Origin: Cryobacterium sp. CG_9.6
Lineage (GTDB): Bacteria > Actinomycetota > Actinomycetes > Actinomycetales > Microbacteriaceae
Length of the DNA stretch: 64,000 nt
Direction: 5' to 3'
Assembly: GCF_029893365.1 (NCBI RefSeq)
Contig: NZ_JARXUZ010000001.1
Location: forward strand, 2,170,001 to 2,234,000
This document shows, one piece after another, positions 48,781 through 57,617 of this stretch. A program made the translations under genes and the position numbers. Position 1 is the stretch's first letter, and every line of letters starts with the position of its first letter. Under the pieces are notes generated by a model. That model did no database searches. It was not told where the DNA came from and worked only from the letters and a program-made list of their open reading frames with translations.

Positions 48781-49683
48781 TTACCAGCCGCGCTCAGACA
48801 GGCGGTGCGGTGCCGGCAGGTCGGACACGTTGATGCCCACCATGGCCTCGCCCAGTCCACGGGAGGCCTGAGCAATAACCTTGGCGTCGTCGTAGAAGGC
48901 AACGGCCTTCACGATGGCGGCAGCGCGCTCCTCGGGGTTACCCGACTTGAACACGCCGGAGCCGACGAACACGCCGTCTGCACCCAGCTGCATCATCATG
49001 GCCGCGTCGGCGGGCGTTGCAACGCCGCCAGCGGTGAACAGCACCACGGGGAGCTTGCCGGTCGATGCAATCTCGGCCACGAGCTCATACGGTGCCTGCA
49101 GCTCCTTGGCGGCAACATACAGTTCGTCCCGGCTCAGCGACGACAGGTGCGCAATCTCCGCCTTGATGGTGCGAATGTGCTTGGTTGCCTCGGAGACATC
49201 GCCGGTGCCGGCCTCACCCTTGGAACGGATCATGGCCGCGCCCTCGTTGATGCGACGAAGCGCCTCACCGAGGTTGGTTGCGCCACACACGAACGGGGTG
49301 GTGAAGTTCCACTTGTCGATGTGGTTCTTGTAGTCAGCGGGGCTCAGCACCTCTGACTCGTCGATGTAGTCCACGTTCAGAGCCTCAAGAATCTGAGCCT
49401 CCACGAAGTGACCAATGCGGGCCTTGGCCATCACCGGAATGTTGACTTCGGCAATGATGCTGTCGATCAGGTCGGGGTCGCTCATGCGAGCAACTCCACC
49501 CTGTGAACGGATGTCGGCGGGTACGCGCTCGAGGGCCATAACGGCTACGGCGCCTGAATCTTCGGCGATGCGAGCCTGTGCTGCGTTGACGACGTCCATG
49601 ATGACGCCGCCCTTAAGCATCTCGGCCAGACCACGCTTGACGCGGCTCGAACCGAACTGCTCGGAGGAGGTGTTTTGTGTCAT
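48781..49683 (-). CDS. pdxS: Pyridoxal 5'-phosphate synthase lyase subunit PdxS
   Basis: Forms PLP from ribose 5-phosphate, glyceraldehyde 3-phosphate and ammonia. 300 residues. Motifs: [40 protein letters not shown], the catalytic Lys in [15 protein letters not shown] and a second in [20 protein letters not shown]. Ends in a short variable tail. Paired with pdxT, giving the DXP-independent vitamin B6 route. Confidence 0.97.
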   Translation of the reverse strand: MTQNTSSEQFGSSRVKRGLAEMLKGGVIMDVVNAAQARIAEDSGAVAVMALERVPADIRSQGGVARMSDPDLIDSIIAEVNIPVMAKARIGHFVEAQILEALNVDYIDESEVLSPADYKNHIDKWNFTTPFVCGATNLGEALRRINEGAAMIRSKGEAGTGDVSEATKHIRTIKAEIAHLSSLSRDELYVAAKELQAPYELVAEIASTGKLPVVLFTAGGVATPADAAMMMQLGADGVFVGSGVFKSGNPEERAAAIVKAVAFYDDAKVIAQASRGLGEAMVGINVSDLPAPHRLSERGW

Positions 49684-49690
49684 TTAGTAA

Positions 49691-50308
49691 TCATAATCCT
49701 TGCGCTGGGTCGAAAATTTCGGCCCCCGAAACGGGGGTTGGACTCTCGTCGCTGGGCCAGGCATCCGCTACCTCGCGGCGAGTGTCACCGAGGAGTTTGG
49801 GGATGGCTTTGGTGCCGGCAATGATGGGGAAGAAGTTGGAGTCGAGAGCCCTGCGCGGCACGATGTGCTGGTGCAGGTGCTCGGCGATTCCGGCTCCTGC
49901 GATGCGCCCCTGGTTCATGCCGATATTGAAACCATCGCAGTTGGACACCTGCGTGAGCACGCGCATCGCCGTTTGCGTGAGGCTGCCAATTTCGGCGATC
50001 TCCTCGGCCGACGCGTGGTCGTAGGTGGCGATGTGTCGGTAGGGGCACACCAGCAAATGACCACTGTTGTACGGAAACAGGTTCAGCAGCACGTAGGCAT
50101 ACTTTCCCCGCGCCACGATGAGCGCCTTCTCGTCGTCCATGGCCGGTGCCAGGCAGAACGGGCAATCGTCGGGGTGCGGCTGCTGTCCATCCTGGATGTA
50201 CACCATGCGGTGCGGTGTCCACAGCCGCTGGAAGGCGTCGGGCACGGCGGCAAAATCGGAGGAATTCTCGAGCGGGTTGTTGTGCTCCGCGCCATCAGCC
50301 TCTGTCAT
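49691..50308 (-). CDS. HIT-domain nucleotide hydrolase/phosphorylase
   Basis: 205 residues from the ATG at 50308, 2 bp after the thrS stop. HIT domain (about 45-160) with the histidine triad in AGIAEHLHQHIVPRR, a Cys pair in DDCPFCLAP and YNSGHLLVCPYRHIATY. Actinobacterial relatives include Ap4A phosphorylases; the exact substrate cannot be read from sequence. Conserved next to thrS and pdxS in many actinobacteria. Confidence 0.9.
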   Translation of the reverse strand: MTEADGAEHNNPLENSSDFAAVPDAFQRLWTPHRMVYIQDGQQPHPDDCPFCLAPAMDDEKALIVARGKYAYVLLNLFPYNSGHLLVCPYRHIATYDHASAEEIAEIGSLTQTAMRVLTQVSNCDGFNIGMNQGRIAGAGIAEHLHQHIVPRRALDSNFFPIIAGTKAIPKLLGDTRREVADAWPSDESPTPVSGAEIFDPAQGL

Positions 50309-50309
50309 G

Positions 50310-52328
50310 TCAGGCCTGTCCGGCTTCGACGGCACTCTCGTCGACAACAGCGGACTCCGGAGCCGTCATGACCTGTGCGCGGGTCTCGATGGCGGTGAGA
50401 ATGCGAGAAATCGCATCCGCCACGGGAACCCCGTTCAGCTGCGTGCCGTCACGGAACCGGAAGCTGACCGCGTTGTTGGCCTGATCTTCCTCACCCACGA
50501 TGAGCTGGAAGGGAACCTTGGACTTGGTGTGGGTGCGGATCTTCTTCTGCATGCGGTCATCGGAGTGATCAACCTCGGCGCGAACGCCGGCCTGACGCAG
50601 CTGACCGATGATGCCATCCAAAAACTCGCCATACTGCTCGGAGACGGGAATACCCACCACCTGCACCGGAGAGAGCCACACCGGGAAAGCGCCGGCATAG
50701 TGCTCGGTCAAAACCGCAAAGAATCGCTCGATGGAGCCAAACAGTGCGCGGTGAATCATCACGGGGCGCTGACGGGTGCCGTCATTTGCCGTGTATTCGA
50801 GGTCGAAGCGCTCCGGCAGGTTGAAGTCCAACTGAATGGTGGACATCTGCCAGGTGCGACCAATGGCGTCCTTGGCCTGCACCGAAATCTTGGGGCCATA
50901 GAACGCGGCTCCACCGGGGTCTGCAACAAGGTCGAGACCGGATGCCTCGGCAACCTCACGCAGGGTTTCGGTGGCTTCCTCCCAGGCATCGTCGCTGCCG
51001 ACGAACTTTTTCGGGTCCTTGGTGGAGAGTTCGAGGTAGTAGTCGTTCAGACCGTAGTCGGCCAGCAGCTGCAGCACAAAGTTCAGCGTGCTCGTGAGCT
51101 CCGCCTTCATTCCGTCGCGCGTCGTGTAGATGTGTGCATCATCCTGCGTCATTCCGCGCACGCGGGTGAGACCGTTGAGCACACCCGACTTCTCGTAGCG
51201 ATAGACCGATCCGAACTCGAACAGCCGCATCGGCAGCTCGCGGTAGCTGCGACCGCTCGACTTGAAGATGAGGTTGTGGAAGGGGCAGTTCATGGGCTTG
51301 AGGTAGTAGTCAACGCCCTGCCGGGTTACGTGGCCGGTTTCGTCGCGTTCCTCGTCCAGGTGCATGGGCGGGAACATTCCCTCGCGGTACCAGTCCAGGT
51401 GCCCTGAGGTTTCGAACAGGGTGGATTTGGTGATGTGCGGTGAGTAGACAAAGTCATAGCCGGCCTCGGTGTGACGCTGACGCGAGTAGTTTTCCATCTC
51501 CTGGCGAATGATTCCGCCCTTGGGGTGGAAGACGGCCAGGCCGGAACCGATTTCCTCCGGAAAGCTGAAGAGATCCAGTTCGGCGCCGAGCTTGCGGTGA
51601 TCGCGCTTCGCAGCTTCCTCGAGACGCGTCTGGTGCGCGCGGAGTTCGTCCTTGGTAGGCCAGGCAGTTCCGTAGATGCGCTGCAGCTGCGGGTTCTTCT
51701 CGGAACCGCGCCAGTACGCCGCGGCAAGACGGGTGAGCGAGTAGCCGTTTCCGATCATGCGCGTGTTGGGCAGGTGGGGGCCGCGGCAGAGGTCTTTCCA
51801 CACCGTTTCCCCGGTCTTCGGGTCCACATTGTCGTAAATGGTGAGTTCGGCACCGCCAACCTCAACCGACTCCCCCGCGTCGGTGGACTCCGCCTCAGGT
51901 GTGCTGCCACCCTTGAGTCCGATGAGTTCAAGCTTGTAGGGTTCGGCCGCAAGCTCGGCGCGCGCCTCGGCATCCGTCACAACACGGCGAACGAAACGCT
52001 GGCCCTGTCGAATGATGCGGTCCATGGCCTTTTCGAGGGACTTGATGTCTTCGGGGGTGAACGGCACCTCCACGTCGAAGTCATAGTAGAACCCGTCGGT
52101 GACGGGCGGACCGATACCCAAGCGTGCTGCCGGGTTCACCGTTTGAACGGCCTGGGCGAGCACGTGGGCCGCCGAGTGACGAAGAATATTGAGACCATCG
52201 GCTGACCCGATCGTCACTGGCTCGACGACATCTGTCGTCTCGACCGTGGCGGCCAGATCTTTCAGCTCGCCATTGACGCGCATGGCGACAACGGATCGGT
52301 CGGTGAATAGCGCGAAGCCGTCAACCAC
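50310..52328 (-). CDS. thrS: Threonyl-tRNA synthetase
   Basis: Charges tRNA-Thr. 672 residues from a GTG (AGGGAG about 10 bases upstream). A short N-terminal TGS-like part (1-60), the editing domain about 65-250 ([14 protein letters not shown]), the class II core with zinc ligands Cys in [14 protein letters not shown] and two later His, motif 2 [20 protein letters not shown], and a C-terminal anticodon-binding domain (about 560-660; [20 protein letters not shown]). No T-box leader is visible in the short upstream region. Confidence 0.97.
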   Translation of the reverse strand: MVDGFALFTDRSVVAMRVNGELKDLAATVETTDVVEPVTIGSADGLNILRHSAAHVLAQAVQTVNPAARLGIGPPVTDGFYYDFDVEVPFTPEDIKSLEKAMDRIIRQGQRFVRRVVTDAEARAELAAEPYKLELIGLKGGSTPEAESTDAGESVEVGGAELTIYDNVDPKTGETVWKDLCRGPHLPNTRMIGNGYSLTRLAAAYWRGSEKNPQLQRIYGTAWPTKDELRAHQTRLEEAAKRDHRKLGAELDLFSFPEEIGSGLAVFHPKGGIIRQEMENYSRQRHTEAGYDFVYSPHITKSTLFETSGHLDWYREGMFPPMHLDEERDETGHVTRQGVDYYLKPMNCPFHNLIFKSSGRSYRELPMRLFEFGSVYRYEKSGVLNGLTRVRGMTQDDAHIYTTRDGMKAELTSTLNFVLQLLADYGLNDYYLELSTKDPKKFVGSDDAWEEATETLREVAEASGLDLVADPGGAAFYGPKISVQAKDAIGRTWQMSTIQLDFNLPERFDLEYTANDGTRQRPVMIHRALFGSIERFFAVLTEHYAGAFPVWLSPVQVVGIPVSEQYGEFLDGIIGQLRQAGVRAEVDHSDDRMQKKIRTHTKSKVPFQLIVGEEDQANNAVSFRFRDGTQLNGVPVADAISRILTAIETRAQVMTAPESAVVDESAVEAGQA

Positions 52329-52404
52329 GTGTGTAACTCCCTATTTATTGCGGACCTCTCAACTTTAGCTGCGCGCACGTGGGTGACGGTTCAGGCAGCG
52401 GAAG

Positions 52405-52872
52405 CTAGGGACGCCAGACCATCAATACCGTGACGGTCACAAGCAGGAGAGACACGATGCCGGAGCCGGCGGCGATTCGGCTGTAGGAGGCCACCTTGGC
52501 AACTGCCACGGTGCCGGCCGTCGCTGTGCCGGCCGTCGCTGTGCCAGCCGTGGCTGTGATCTCCTCCGCGGCGGACTGCAGCGCAGGAACCACCAGGAAC
52601 AGGTTGAGGACCAGTGCAATCGCGTACACCAGAGTGGACAGCCAGACCCAAGTGGTGGAGAAGCTGTGGCCGGTCATGCCCAACAGCCCGAAGCCCAGCA
52701 GGGTCACCAGAAGAGAGAGCAGAGTGAAGACGGACACGGACTTGGCAAGAACTGCCACCTGTCCCGCCTCCCGCGCTCGTACGGCACGCATTCCCGTCAT
52801 GGGAAGAATTGCCATCGGGCCAATAATGAAAACGGCGGCAACAACATGAAGGACAGTGAAAAGAGTTTCCAT
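52405..52872 (-). CDS. Small integral membrane protein (DUF2269-like)
   Basis: 155 residues from the ATG at 52872. Four predicted membrane helices: about 3-24 (LFTVLHVVAAVFIIGPMAIL), 48-70 (FTLLSLLVTLLGFGLLGM), 78-100 (WVWLSTLVYAIALVLNLFLV) and 135-153 (GIVSLLLVTVTVLMV). A loop at about 107-122 is a Thr/Ala/Gly repeat encoded by a 15-bp tandem repeat. No catalytic motif. The family assignment is by pattern only. Confidence 0.75.
   Translation of the reverse strand: METLFTVLHVVAAVFIIGPMAILPMTGMRAVRAREAGQVAVLAKSVSVFTLLSLLVTLLGFGLLGMTGHSFSTTWVWLSTLVYAIALVLNLFLVVPALQSAAEEITATAGTATAGTATAGTVAVAKVASYSRIAAGSGIVSLLLVTVTVLMVWRP
52511..52555. repeat. 15-bp tandem repeat inside the membrane-protein gene
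   Basis: Three adjacent copies of GTGCCGGCCGTCGCT (the third with two differences), encoding a Thr-Ala-Gly-Thr-Ala repeat in a loop. In-frame, so copy-number change would alter only loop length. Confidence 0.85.
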
Positions 52873-52907
52873 GCCTTCAGGATATCGCACGGCCCGTTTT
52901 TGGGCAT

Positions 52908-52935
52908 AAAAAAACCCCGGTAAGCCGGGGTTTTT
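52908..52935 (-). terminator. Terminator after the Gly-Cys-Val tRNA genes
   Basis: AAAAACCCCGG, 4-nt loop, CCGGGGTTTTT: an 11-bp stem. On the minus strand it ends in seven T, 11 bp after the tRNA-Val(GAC) gene. Confidence 0.85.
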
Positions 52936-52946
52936 AGTCTTTACTG

Positions 52947-53018
52947 TGGGCGATACTGGGATCGAACCAGTGACCTCTTCCGTGTCAGGGAAGCGCGCTA
53001 CCGCTGCGCCAATCGCCC
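52947..53018 (-). tRNA. tRNA-Val (GAC)
   Basis: 72 nt, acceptor GGGCGAT/ATCGCCC, D arm GGCGCAGCGGTAGCGC, anticodon loop CTGACAC giving GAC, T arm GGTTCGATCC. The 3' CCA is not encoded. Confidence 0.95.
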
Positions 53019-53065
53019 AAATTCTGTTGCTAGACACAATTTGGGATGTTACAACCAAAGAATGG

Positions 53066-53136
53066 AGGTGGATATGGGATTCGAACCCATGTATACGGCT
53101 TTGCAGGCCGCTGCCTCGCCTCTCGGCCAATCCACC
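53066..53136 (-). tRNA. tRNA-Cys (GCA)
   Basis: 71 nt, acceptor GGTGGAT/ATCCACC, discriminator U, anticodon loop CTGCAAA giving GCA, T arm GGGTTCGAATCCC. A CCA is encoded at 53063-53065, unlike the neighbouring tRNA genes. Confidence 0.95.
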
Positions 53137-53194
53137 GTGTGGGTTCACTCCAAATGAAGTGGAACCGGCCTTTCGGCCGATTCCATGTCATTTG

Positions 53195-53266
53195 AGCGGA
53201 CGACGAGATTCGAACTCGCGACCCTCACCTTGGCAAGGTGATGCGCTACCACTGCGCCACGTCCGC
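53195..53266 (-). tRNA. tRNA-Gly (GCC)
   Basis: 72 nt, acceptor GCGGACG/CGTCCGC, D arm GGCGCAGTGGTAGCGC, anticodon loop TTGCCAA giving GCC, T arm GAGTTCGAATCTC. CCA is not encoded. First in the minus-strand Gly-Cys-Val tRNA unit. Confidence 0.95.
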
Positions 53267-53462
53267 ACTTCTGTAAGCGTTTTTGCCTACTTGATGACTG
53301 TAGCGGATAGTTCATGCGGAATTCAAACTGACGCGCTTACGGCGTGTTGCCCACCCCAAATGGGCGTCCTCGACGCCTCGATGTGCGCGGGACCTCCGGT
53401 CTGGGTTAGTATCAAAAGTCGCAGTTATTCGGAACGAGATTTACACGAATACACAGTGGTTT

Positions 53463-53535
53463 GGGCGATTGGCGCAGCTGGTAGCGCGCTTCCTTCACAC
53501 GGAAGAGGTCGTGGGTTCAAGTCCCGCATCGCCCA
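53463..53535 (+). tRNA. tRNA-Val (CAC)
   Basis: 73 nt, acceptor GGGCGAT/ATCGCCC, anticodon loop TTCACAC giving CAC, T arm GGGTTCAAGTCCC. The acceptor stem is identical to that of tRNA-Val(GAC) on the other strand 450 bp away. Followed by a terminator. Confidence 0.95.
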
Positions 53536-53542
53536 CAGATAG

Positions 53543-53568
53543 AAACCCCCGGCAACCGGGGGTTTTTT
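53543..53568 (+). terminator. Terminator after tRNA-Val (CAC)
   Basis: AAACCCCCGG, short loop, CCGGGGGTTTTTT. Typical intrinsic terminator 8 bp after the tRNA gene. Confidence 0.9.
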
Positions 53569-53713
53569 ATTGCCCAAACGCTGTTCTATAGCGTCAATGT
53601 GGGCTCTCAGGTGCTGGCCGTAATTCCCACCACCCGCCAGCAGTAGCCCGGTAACGCTCGTCGGCTTGAGGTGCGAGCGTGAAGCATGACAGTGTGGACG
53701 GGTCCCCGGCTCC

Positions 53714-54220
53714 ATGGCCTTGTTCGAGGCCGGCCCTAGACCCGATCCGAATGAGGCTATTCACCTGAACTCCAACGCCCCCCTAACACCGTCCGCCACG
53801 ACTGCCACCGTATCCAGCGCCGAGAGCACGGTCCCTTCCGCCGTGCCGACGCTGCGCCCCGCGGTTCCCGCGCCCACCAGCATCGACGAGTACCTTGCCG
53901 GCCACGCCGACCCGATCGGAGCGATCGCGGCGACACTGCGCGCCAAGTTCGACGCCGGGTTGCCACAGACGAGCGCGCAGCTGTGGCACGGGCATCCGGT
54001 CTGGCTGCAGGACGGCATCCCGGTTGCGGGGTTCAAGGCTTATGCCTCGTTCGTGACGGTGTTGTTCTGGCGCGGGCAGCGGGTGACGGATGCCTCCGGC
54101 AAGCTCGACGCCAGCGGAGCCAAAGAAATGGGCTCCGTAAAACTGCGCGTGGCTGAAGACGTCGACGCCGAACTCTTCGACGACTGGCTGCGTCAGATCA
54201 ACGCGCTCGACCCGGCCTGA
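53714..54220 (+). CDS. DUF1801 family protein
   Basis: 168 residues. The conserved part begins near residue 56 (SIDEYLAGHADPIGAIAATL) and includes LWHGHPVWLQDGIPVAGFKA, YASFVTVLFWRGQ and MGSVKLRVAEDVD, a DUF1801/YdhG-like fold of unknown function. The first 55 residues are low-complexity Ser/Thr/Ala/Pro and the start has no strong ribosome site, so translation may begin later. Confidence 0.75.
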   Translation: MALFEAGPRPDPNEAIHLNSNAPLTPSATTATVSSAESTVPSAVPTLRPAVPAPTSIDEYLAGHADPIGAIAATLRAKFDAGLPQTSAQLWHGHPVWLQDGIPVAGFKAYASFVTVLFWRGQRVTDASGKLDASGAKEMGSVKLRVAEDVDAELFDDWLRQINALDPA

Positions 54221-54308
54221 CGCGCCGACACGGGCTCACCGCACCATTCGCCAGTAGCCGGCGCCCGGTCCGTCTGTGACCCCGCCACCGATCCACCCTG
54301 TCAACTTA

Positions 54309-54340
54309 CGAAAGCCCGCGTCGTCTGACGCGGGCTTTCG
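54309..54340 (-). terminator. 14-bp hairpin, terminator of the gene remnant
   Basis: CGAAAGCCCGCGTC, 4-nt loop, GACGCGGGCTTTCG. It lies between the DUF1801 gene and the 3' end of a decayed minus-strand gene, and may still end transcripts from either side. Confidence 0.75.
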
Positions 54341-54356
54341 TTGCAGGTGCGTGAGG

Positions 54357-54467
54357 CTAGCTGGTGAGCCCGTCCACGTAGTCCTGGTTGTCTTCGATCC
54401 ACTGGGCGACAATCGGGCCGTAGTCCGAACCGTCGTAGAGCGGATCCGGCCAACCTGAACGCAACAT
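54357..54467 (-). pseudogene. 3' remnant of a probable glycine betaine/osmolyte-binding protein gene
   Basis: The minus strand reads WPDPLYDGSDYGPIVAQW followed by IEDNQDYVDGLT and a stop. This resembles the C-terminus of OpuAC/ProX-type substrate-binding proteins (AQW-ExNxDYVD). An in-frame stop precedes it by 37 codons and nothing else of the protein or its ABC partners remains. A terminator hairpin follows at the expected place. The family call is from memory of the motif and moderate. Confidence 0.5.
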
Positions 54468-54519
54468 TCAGGTGCCACCCATACCGTTGTCAGAACACAC
54501 TCACGTGAAGGAGACACAC

Positions 54520-55173
54520 ATGGCACGCATCGCAATCATTGGTGGACACGGAAAAGTAGCCCTCCACCTGGCCCACAACCTCTCTGTGGCAGGCGACGAG
54601 GTCACGTCCTTCATTCGCAACCCCGAGCACGCCGACGACGTCACCGCCACCGGTGCCACCGCGGTCGTTGCGGATGTTGAAACCCTGTCCGCGGACGAGC
54701 TCGCCACCCGCCTGGCCGGTTTCGACTCCCTCGTCTGGTCTGCTGGCGCTGGCGGCGGGAGCACGGAGCGCACTTACGCGGTGGATCGTGACGCGGCCAT
54801 TCGGTCAATGGACGCGGCCCACACGGCCGGAGTGCACCGCTACGTGATGGTCTCCTATAAAGGGTCACGCTCCGACCACGGAGCAAGCCCCGACGACGGA
54901 ATGTTTTCCTACTACGAAGCCAAGGCTGCAGCGGATGACTATTTGCGGGGTACGGACCTTGCCTGGACGATCCTCGGCCCGAGCGGCCTCAACCTTGATG
55001 CCGCAACAGGCCTGATCAGTGTGAGCAGTTCGCCTTCTACCGAGCAGACCTCCCGCGAGAATGTCGCGCTGGTTGCAGCGGCAGTGCTGAAGCAGCCCGC
55101 CACGGTTGGTCGCTTCATCGAGTTCACCGACGGGACGACTCCGATCGACACGGCAATCACCGCAGGCGACTAG
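54520..55173 (+). CDS. NAD(P)-binding (atypical SDR) protein
   Basis: 217 residues from the ATG at 54520 (AAGGAG 9 bases upstream). N-terminal Rossmann motif ARIAIIGGHGKVALHLAHNL, then DVETLSADELATRLAGFDSL and YVMVSYKGSRSDHG with YYEAKAAADDYL, which places a Tyr-x-x-x-Lys at the SDR position. Similar to YwnB/YhfK-type NAD(P)H-binding proteins of unknown substrate. It begins 53 bp after the gene remnant. Confidence 0.85.
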   Translation: MARIAIIGGHGKVALHLAHNLSVAGDEVTSFIRNPEHADDVTATGATAVVADVETLSADELATRLAGFDSLVWSAGAGGGSTERTYAVDRDAAIRSMDAAHTAGVHRYVMVSYKGSRSDHGASPDDGMFSYYEAKAAADDYLRGTDLAWTILGPSGLNLDAATGLISVSSSPSTEQTSRENVALVAAAVLKQPATVGRFIEFTDGTTPIDTAITAGD

Positions 55174-55281
55174 GAACGAGGCCGGGTCCTGACCTGGCCT
55201 CCCTTGCCCTGACTTTCCCGCAAACCGTAGGATATGGGGCGAGTATTCTTCTGCATGTTCCACAACCGAGGGAGGGATGAG

Positions 55282-56178
55282 ATGGCCGGCACCGAGACTG
55301 ACGCCGCATCAACGCCCTCCCCGGTTCGAGCGCGCAAACGACTCCGTCTTGTGCTCGCTCTGGCGCTGGCCGGAGCCATTATTGCTGCCACCGCCGTCGT
55401 CGGAGTCGCACAGCGCACTCAGGTGCTCACCGCTGCGCAAGTGGACTATGACGCCGCCCTCACCGGGTATACCTCGGCTCAGAAGCAGGCATCCGCGTCC
55501 GTAGCGGCCGGTGCTGACGCTATCGCCGCGGCCCAGGAGACCCTCGATTTCAGCGCGGGCAAGGTGGCCACCGAGGACTCCCGCACGGCTCTTGCCGCGG
55601 CCATTACCGACGCGAGGGCGCGACTGGCTGCCGACACGACAGTGATTGAGCGGGCCACAGCAGTCGCCAGAACGGCCCCCGCGGCCGACACGTCGTTCCT
55701 CAGCCCCGGGTCCGGGCTGGACGCGGCAACGCGCACCGTGGCATCCGTTGATCTTCCCGCCACCGACAGCACACCCAGCATCGCTGATTCCCTCGTGGCA
55801 CCTCAGCAGGCTGTGCGCGACGCGGTCGCGGCCTGGGAGGCTGCGCTCTACACCAACCACGTGCAGGCCGTGGGTTGGCTTCCCGAGCTCGACCAGTGCG
55901 TCGGCTCGGTGGACGTCACCGCCTACTACGCTGGAATTCCGTCCATCGCCGAACACTGGTCGTGCGGCGGTAAGAACTTTCCCGATGACGCCGGCACCAT
56001 CATCACGCTCACCGGGGTGCACTCCGGCCTGTATCGGGTTGACGGCATCGTGGCCATGCTCAACAGCTCACGCGATTCCGTGGCAGATCTCCCGGGCGGT
56101 CACGACCTGCTGTATCAGACCTGCCAGAACGGGCAGGGTGCCACCATGTCTTTCACGGCGCTCACCAAGATCGGCTAG
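55282..56178 (+). CDS. Secreted or membrane-anchored protein of unknown function
   Basis: 298 residues from the ATG at 55282, chosen for its GGGAGGG ribosome site. A basic N-terminus, one membrane helix (about 22-44, LVLALALAGAIIAATAVVGV), then a long Ala-rich helical region (about 50-190) and a compact C-terminal domain with three cysteines (ELDQCVGSVDVTAYYAGIPS, EHWSCGGKNFPDD, YQTCQNGQ). Part of the C-terminal domain (AEHWSCGGKNFPDDAGTIIT) resembles a segment I associate with actinobacterial extracellular proteins, but no function is known. Confidence 0.75.
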   Translation: MAGTETDAASTPSPVRARKRLRLVLALALAGAIIAATAVVGVAQRTQVLTAAQVDYDAALTGYTSAQKQASASVAAGADAIAAAQETLDFSAGKVATEDSRTALAAAITDARARLAADTTVIERATAVARTAPAADTSFLSPGSGLDAATRTVASVDLPATDSTPSIADSLVAPQQAVRDAVAAWEAALYTNHVQAVGWLPELDQCVGSVDVTAYYAGIPSIAEHWSCGGKNFPDDAGTIITLTGVHSGLYRVDGIVAMLNSSRDSVADLPGGHDLLYQTCQNGQGATMSFTALTKIG

Positions 56179-56374
56179 TCAGGTCTTACACAGCGGATGC
56201 CGCGGGTCGTGCCGGTCGCCACGCTGATTCACGATGCGGCGTAGCCGTGCCCGCTCGGCGAGCAGAGCGGGCCCTTCCAGCTGTTGCGCAGGAGGGCTAT
56301 GTAAGCCTAGATAGGCAAACCAACCGTTCAGACGGAAAAACCAGTGCGACATCACCGCCTACCGAAGGGGCAAC
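56179..56374. other. Spacer with a weak hairpin
   Basis: 196 bp without a gene. GCCCGCTC and GAGCGGGC (56249-56272, 8-nt loop) form an 8-bp hairpin that may terminate the preceding gene. A short palindrome GCCTA-GA-TAGGC follows near 56308. No strong promoter recognised. Confidence 0.45.
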
Positions 56375-57556
56375 ATGACGGGTTCACTCATTCTCGACCT
56401 GTTCCTCATCGTCATTTTGTTTGGCGCTCTCGTGAACGGTTACCGCAGCGGACTGGTGCGCAGCCTCAGCGGAATCATCGGTGCTGCCCTCGGCGGCGTG
56501 GCGGCATTTTTCGTCGTTCCCCTCGTGGGTGCATGGATTCCCGCTCCCGAATGGCGCACACCGGCTGCCATCGGCGCGGCTCTTCTTCTCGTCGCCATCG
56601 GATTCCCTCTCGGCGCGTCCGTGGGCAACAGCATTGGTCGTCTCGCCCACCGCAGCCCACTCGGAATTATCGATCGCCTCTTCGGGGCCGTTTTCAGTGG
56701 GGTTGCTTCGGCGCTCATCGCGTCGATGGTGGCCTTCAGCGTGGGTGCCCTCGGAGTTCCCTACCTGTCCCCCGCCATTGCCTCGTCCACGGTCATCAGC
56801 GGAATTGATGACCTCACACCCAATTCGGTCAAGAGCACTCTGGCGCAGCTGCGATCCCTCGCCGTTCAAGAGGGACTCCCCCGCATTGTCGATGCGTTCT
56901 CCGGTCCTGTGCCCGATAAAGCGGATGCCGACACGAGCAGCCCAGCCCTCACCGTCGCCGCCCAGTCCGTGATGCTCATCACCGGAACGGCGTACTCCTG
57001 CGGCCAGAGCCAGTCCGGCACCGGGTTCGTCGTTGCTCCCGACCGAATTCTCACCAACGCTCACGTCGTCGCCGGTGTCACCGAACCCGTCGTCCAAGCG
57101 CCCTCCGGTGAAGCGCTCTCCGGAACGGTTGTGTACTTCGACTCGGTTGACGACCTCGCCATCATCGCCGTCAACGGCCTTTCTGCTCCCGCTCTGCAGC
57201 TCGGCGACGATCTTGCCGTTGGCAGCGGCGCCGTGGCGCAGGGTCACCCCTTTGGCGGCCCGTTCGTGTCCGATCCCGCACAGGTTCTGGCCCTCGGCAC
57301 CCTGAGCGTCGCCGATATCTACGGTCAGGACCCCACCGCTCGTGAGGTCTACACTCTCGCCTCTGACGTGCAGCAGGGCGAGTCGGGTGGCCCGTTGCTG
57401 AGCGAGTCCGGCCTTGTGGCCGGCGTGATTTTTGCCAAGGCCGCCGACACCGCCAACGTGGGTTACGCTCTGGCACTCACGGAGATCACCCCGGTGGTTT
57501 CACAGGCCACCAGCCTCACCGCCGAAGTATCGTCGGGCACCTGCATTCGCGGCTAG
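56375..57556 (+). CDS. MarP-like membrane serine protease
   Basis: 393 residues. An N-terminal CvpA-like domain of four membrane helices (about 8-125) precedes an extracellular trypsin-like protease domain (about 195-380). Catalytic His in RILTNAHVVAGV, Asp in VDDLAIIAVNG, Ser in QQGESGGPLLSESG. Cysteines near 210 and 390 (SCGQSQSG, TCIRG) could form the disulphide that activates MarP. In mycobacteria MarP supports acid resistance and cell-wall hydrolase activation, and the same architecture is seen here. Confidence 0.92.
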   Translation: MTGSLILDLFLIVILFGALVNGYRSGLVRSLSGIIGAALGGVAAFFVVPLVGAWIPAPEWRTPAAIGAALLLVAIGFPLGASVGNSIGRLAHRSPLGIIDRLFGAVFSGVASALIASMVAFSVGALGVPYLSPAIASSTVISGIDDLTPNSVKSTLAQLRSLAVQEGLPRIVDAFSGPVPDKADADTSSPALTVAAQSVMLITGTAYSCGQSQSGTGFVVAPDRILTNAHVVAGVTEPVVQAPSGEALSGTVVYFDSVDDLAIIAVNGLSAPALQLGDDLAVGSGAVAQGHPFGGPFVSDPAQVLALGTLSVADIYGQDPTAREVYTLASDVQQGESGGPLLSESGLVAGVIFAKAADTANVGYALALTEITPVVSQATSLTAEVSSGTCIRG

Positions 57557-57565
57557 CGCATGACA

Positions 57566-57605
57566 AACGGCCCGGGGCATCCGTTATCGGATGGCCCGGG
57601 CCGTT
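57566..57605. terminator. Bidirectional terminator between the protease gene and amtB
   Basis: AACGGCCCGGGGCATCCG, 4-nt loop, then a near-complement ending GGGCCGTT. About 18 bp with one mismatch. It lies between convergent genes, 10 bp and 13 bp from their stops. Confidence 0.85.
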
Positions 57606-57617
57606 GTGGAGAGGGTG

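Noticed and set aside
50118..51407. 429-codon plus-strand frame over thrS
   Set aside because: Antisense to conserved thrS catalytic motifs. Composition is typical of a shadow frame.
52329..52404. Possible T-box leader before thrS
   Set aside because: Only 76 bp lie between thrS and the next gene, with no T-box sequence or antiterminator structure.
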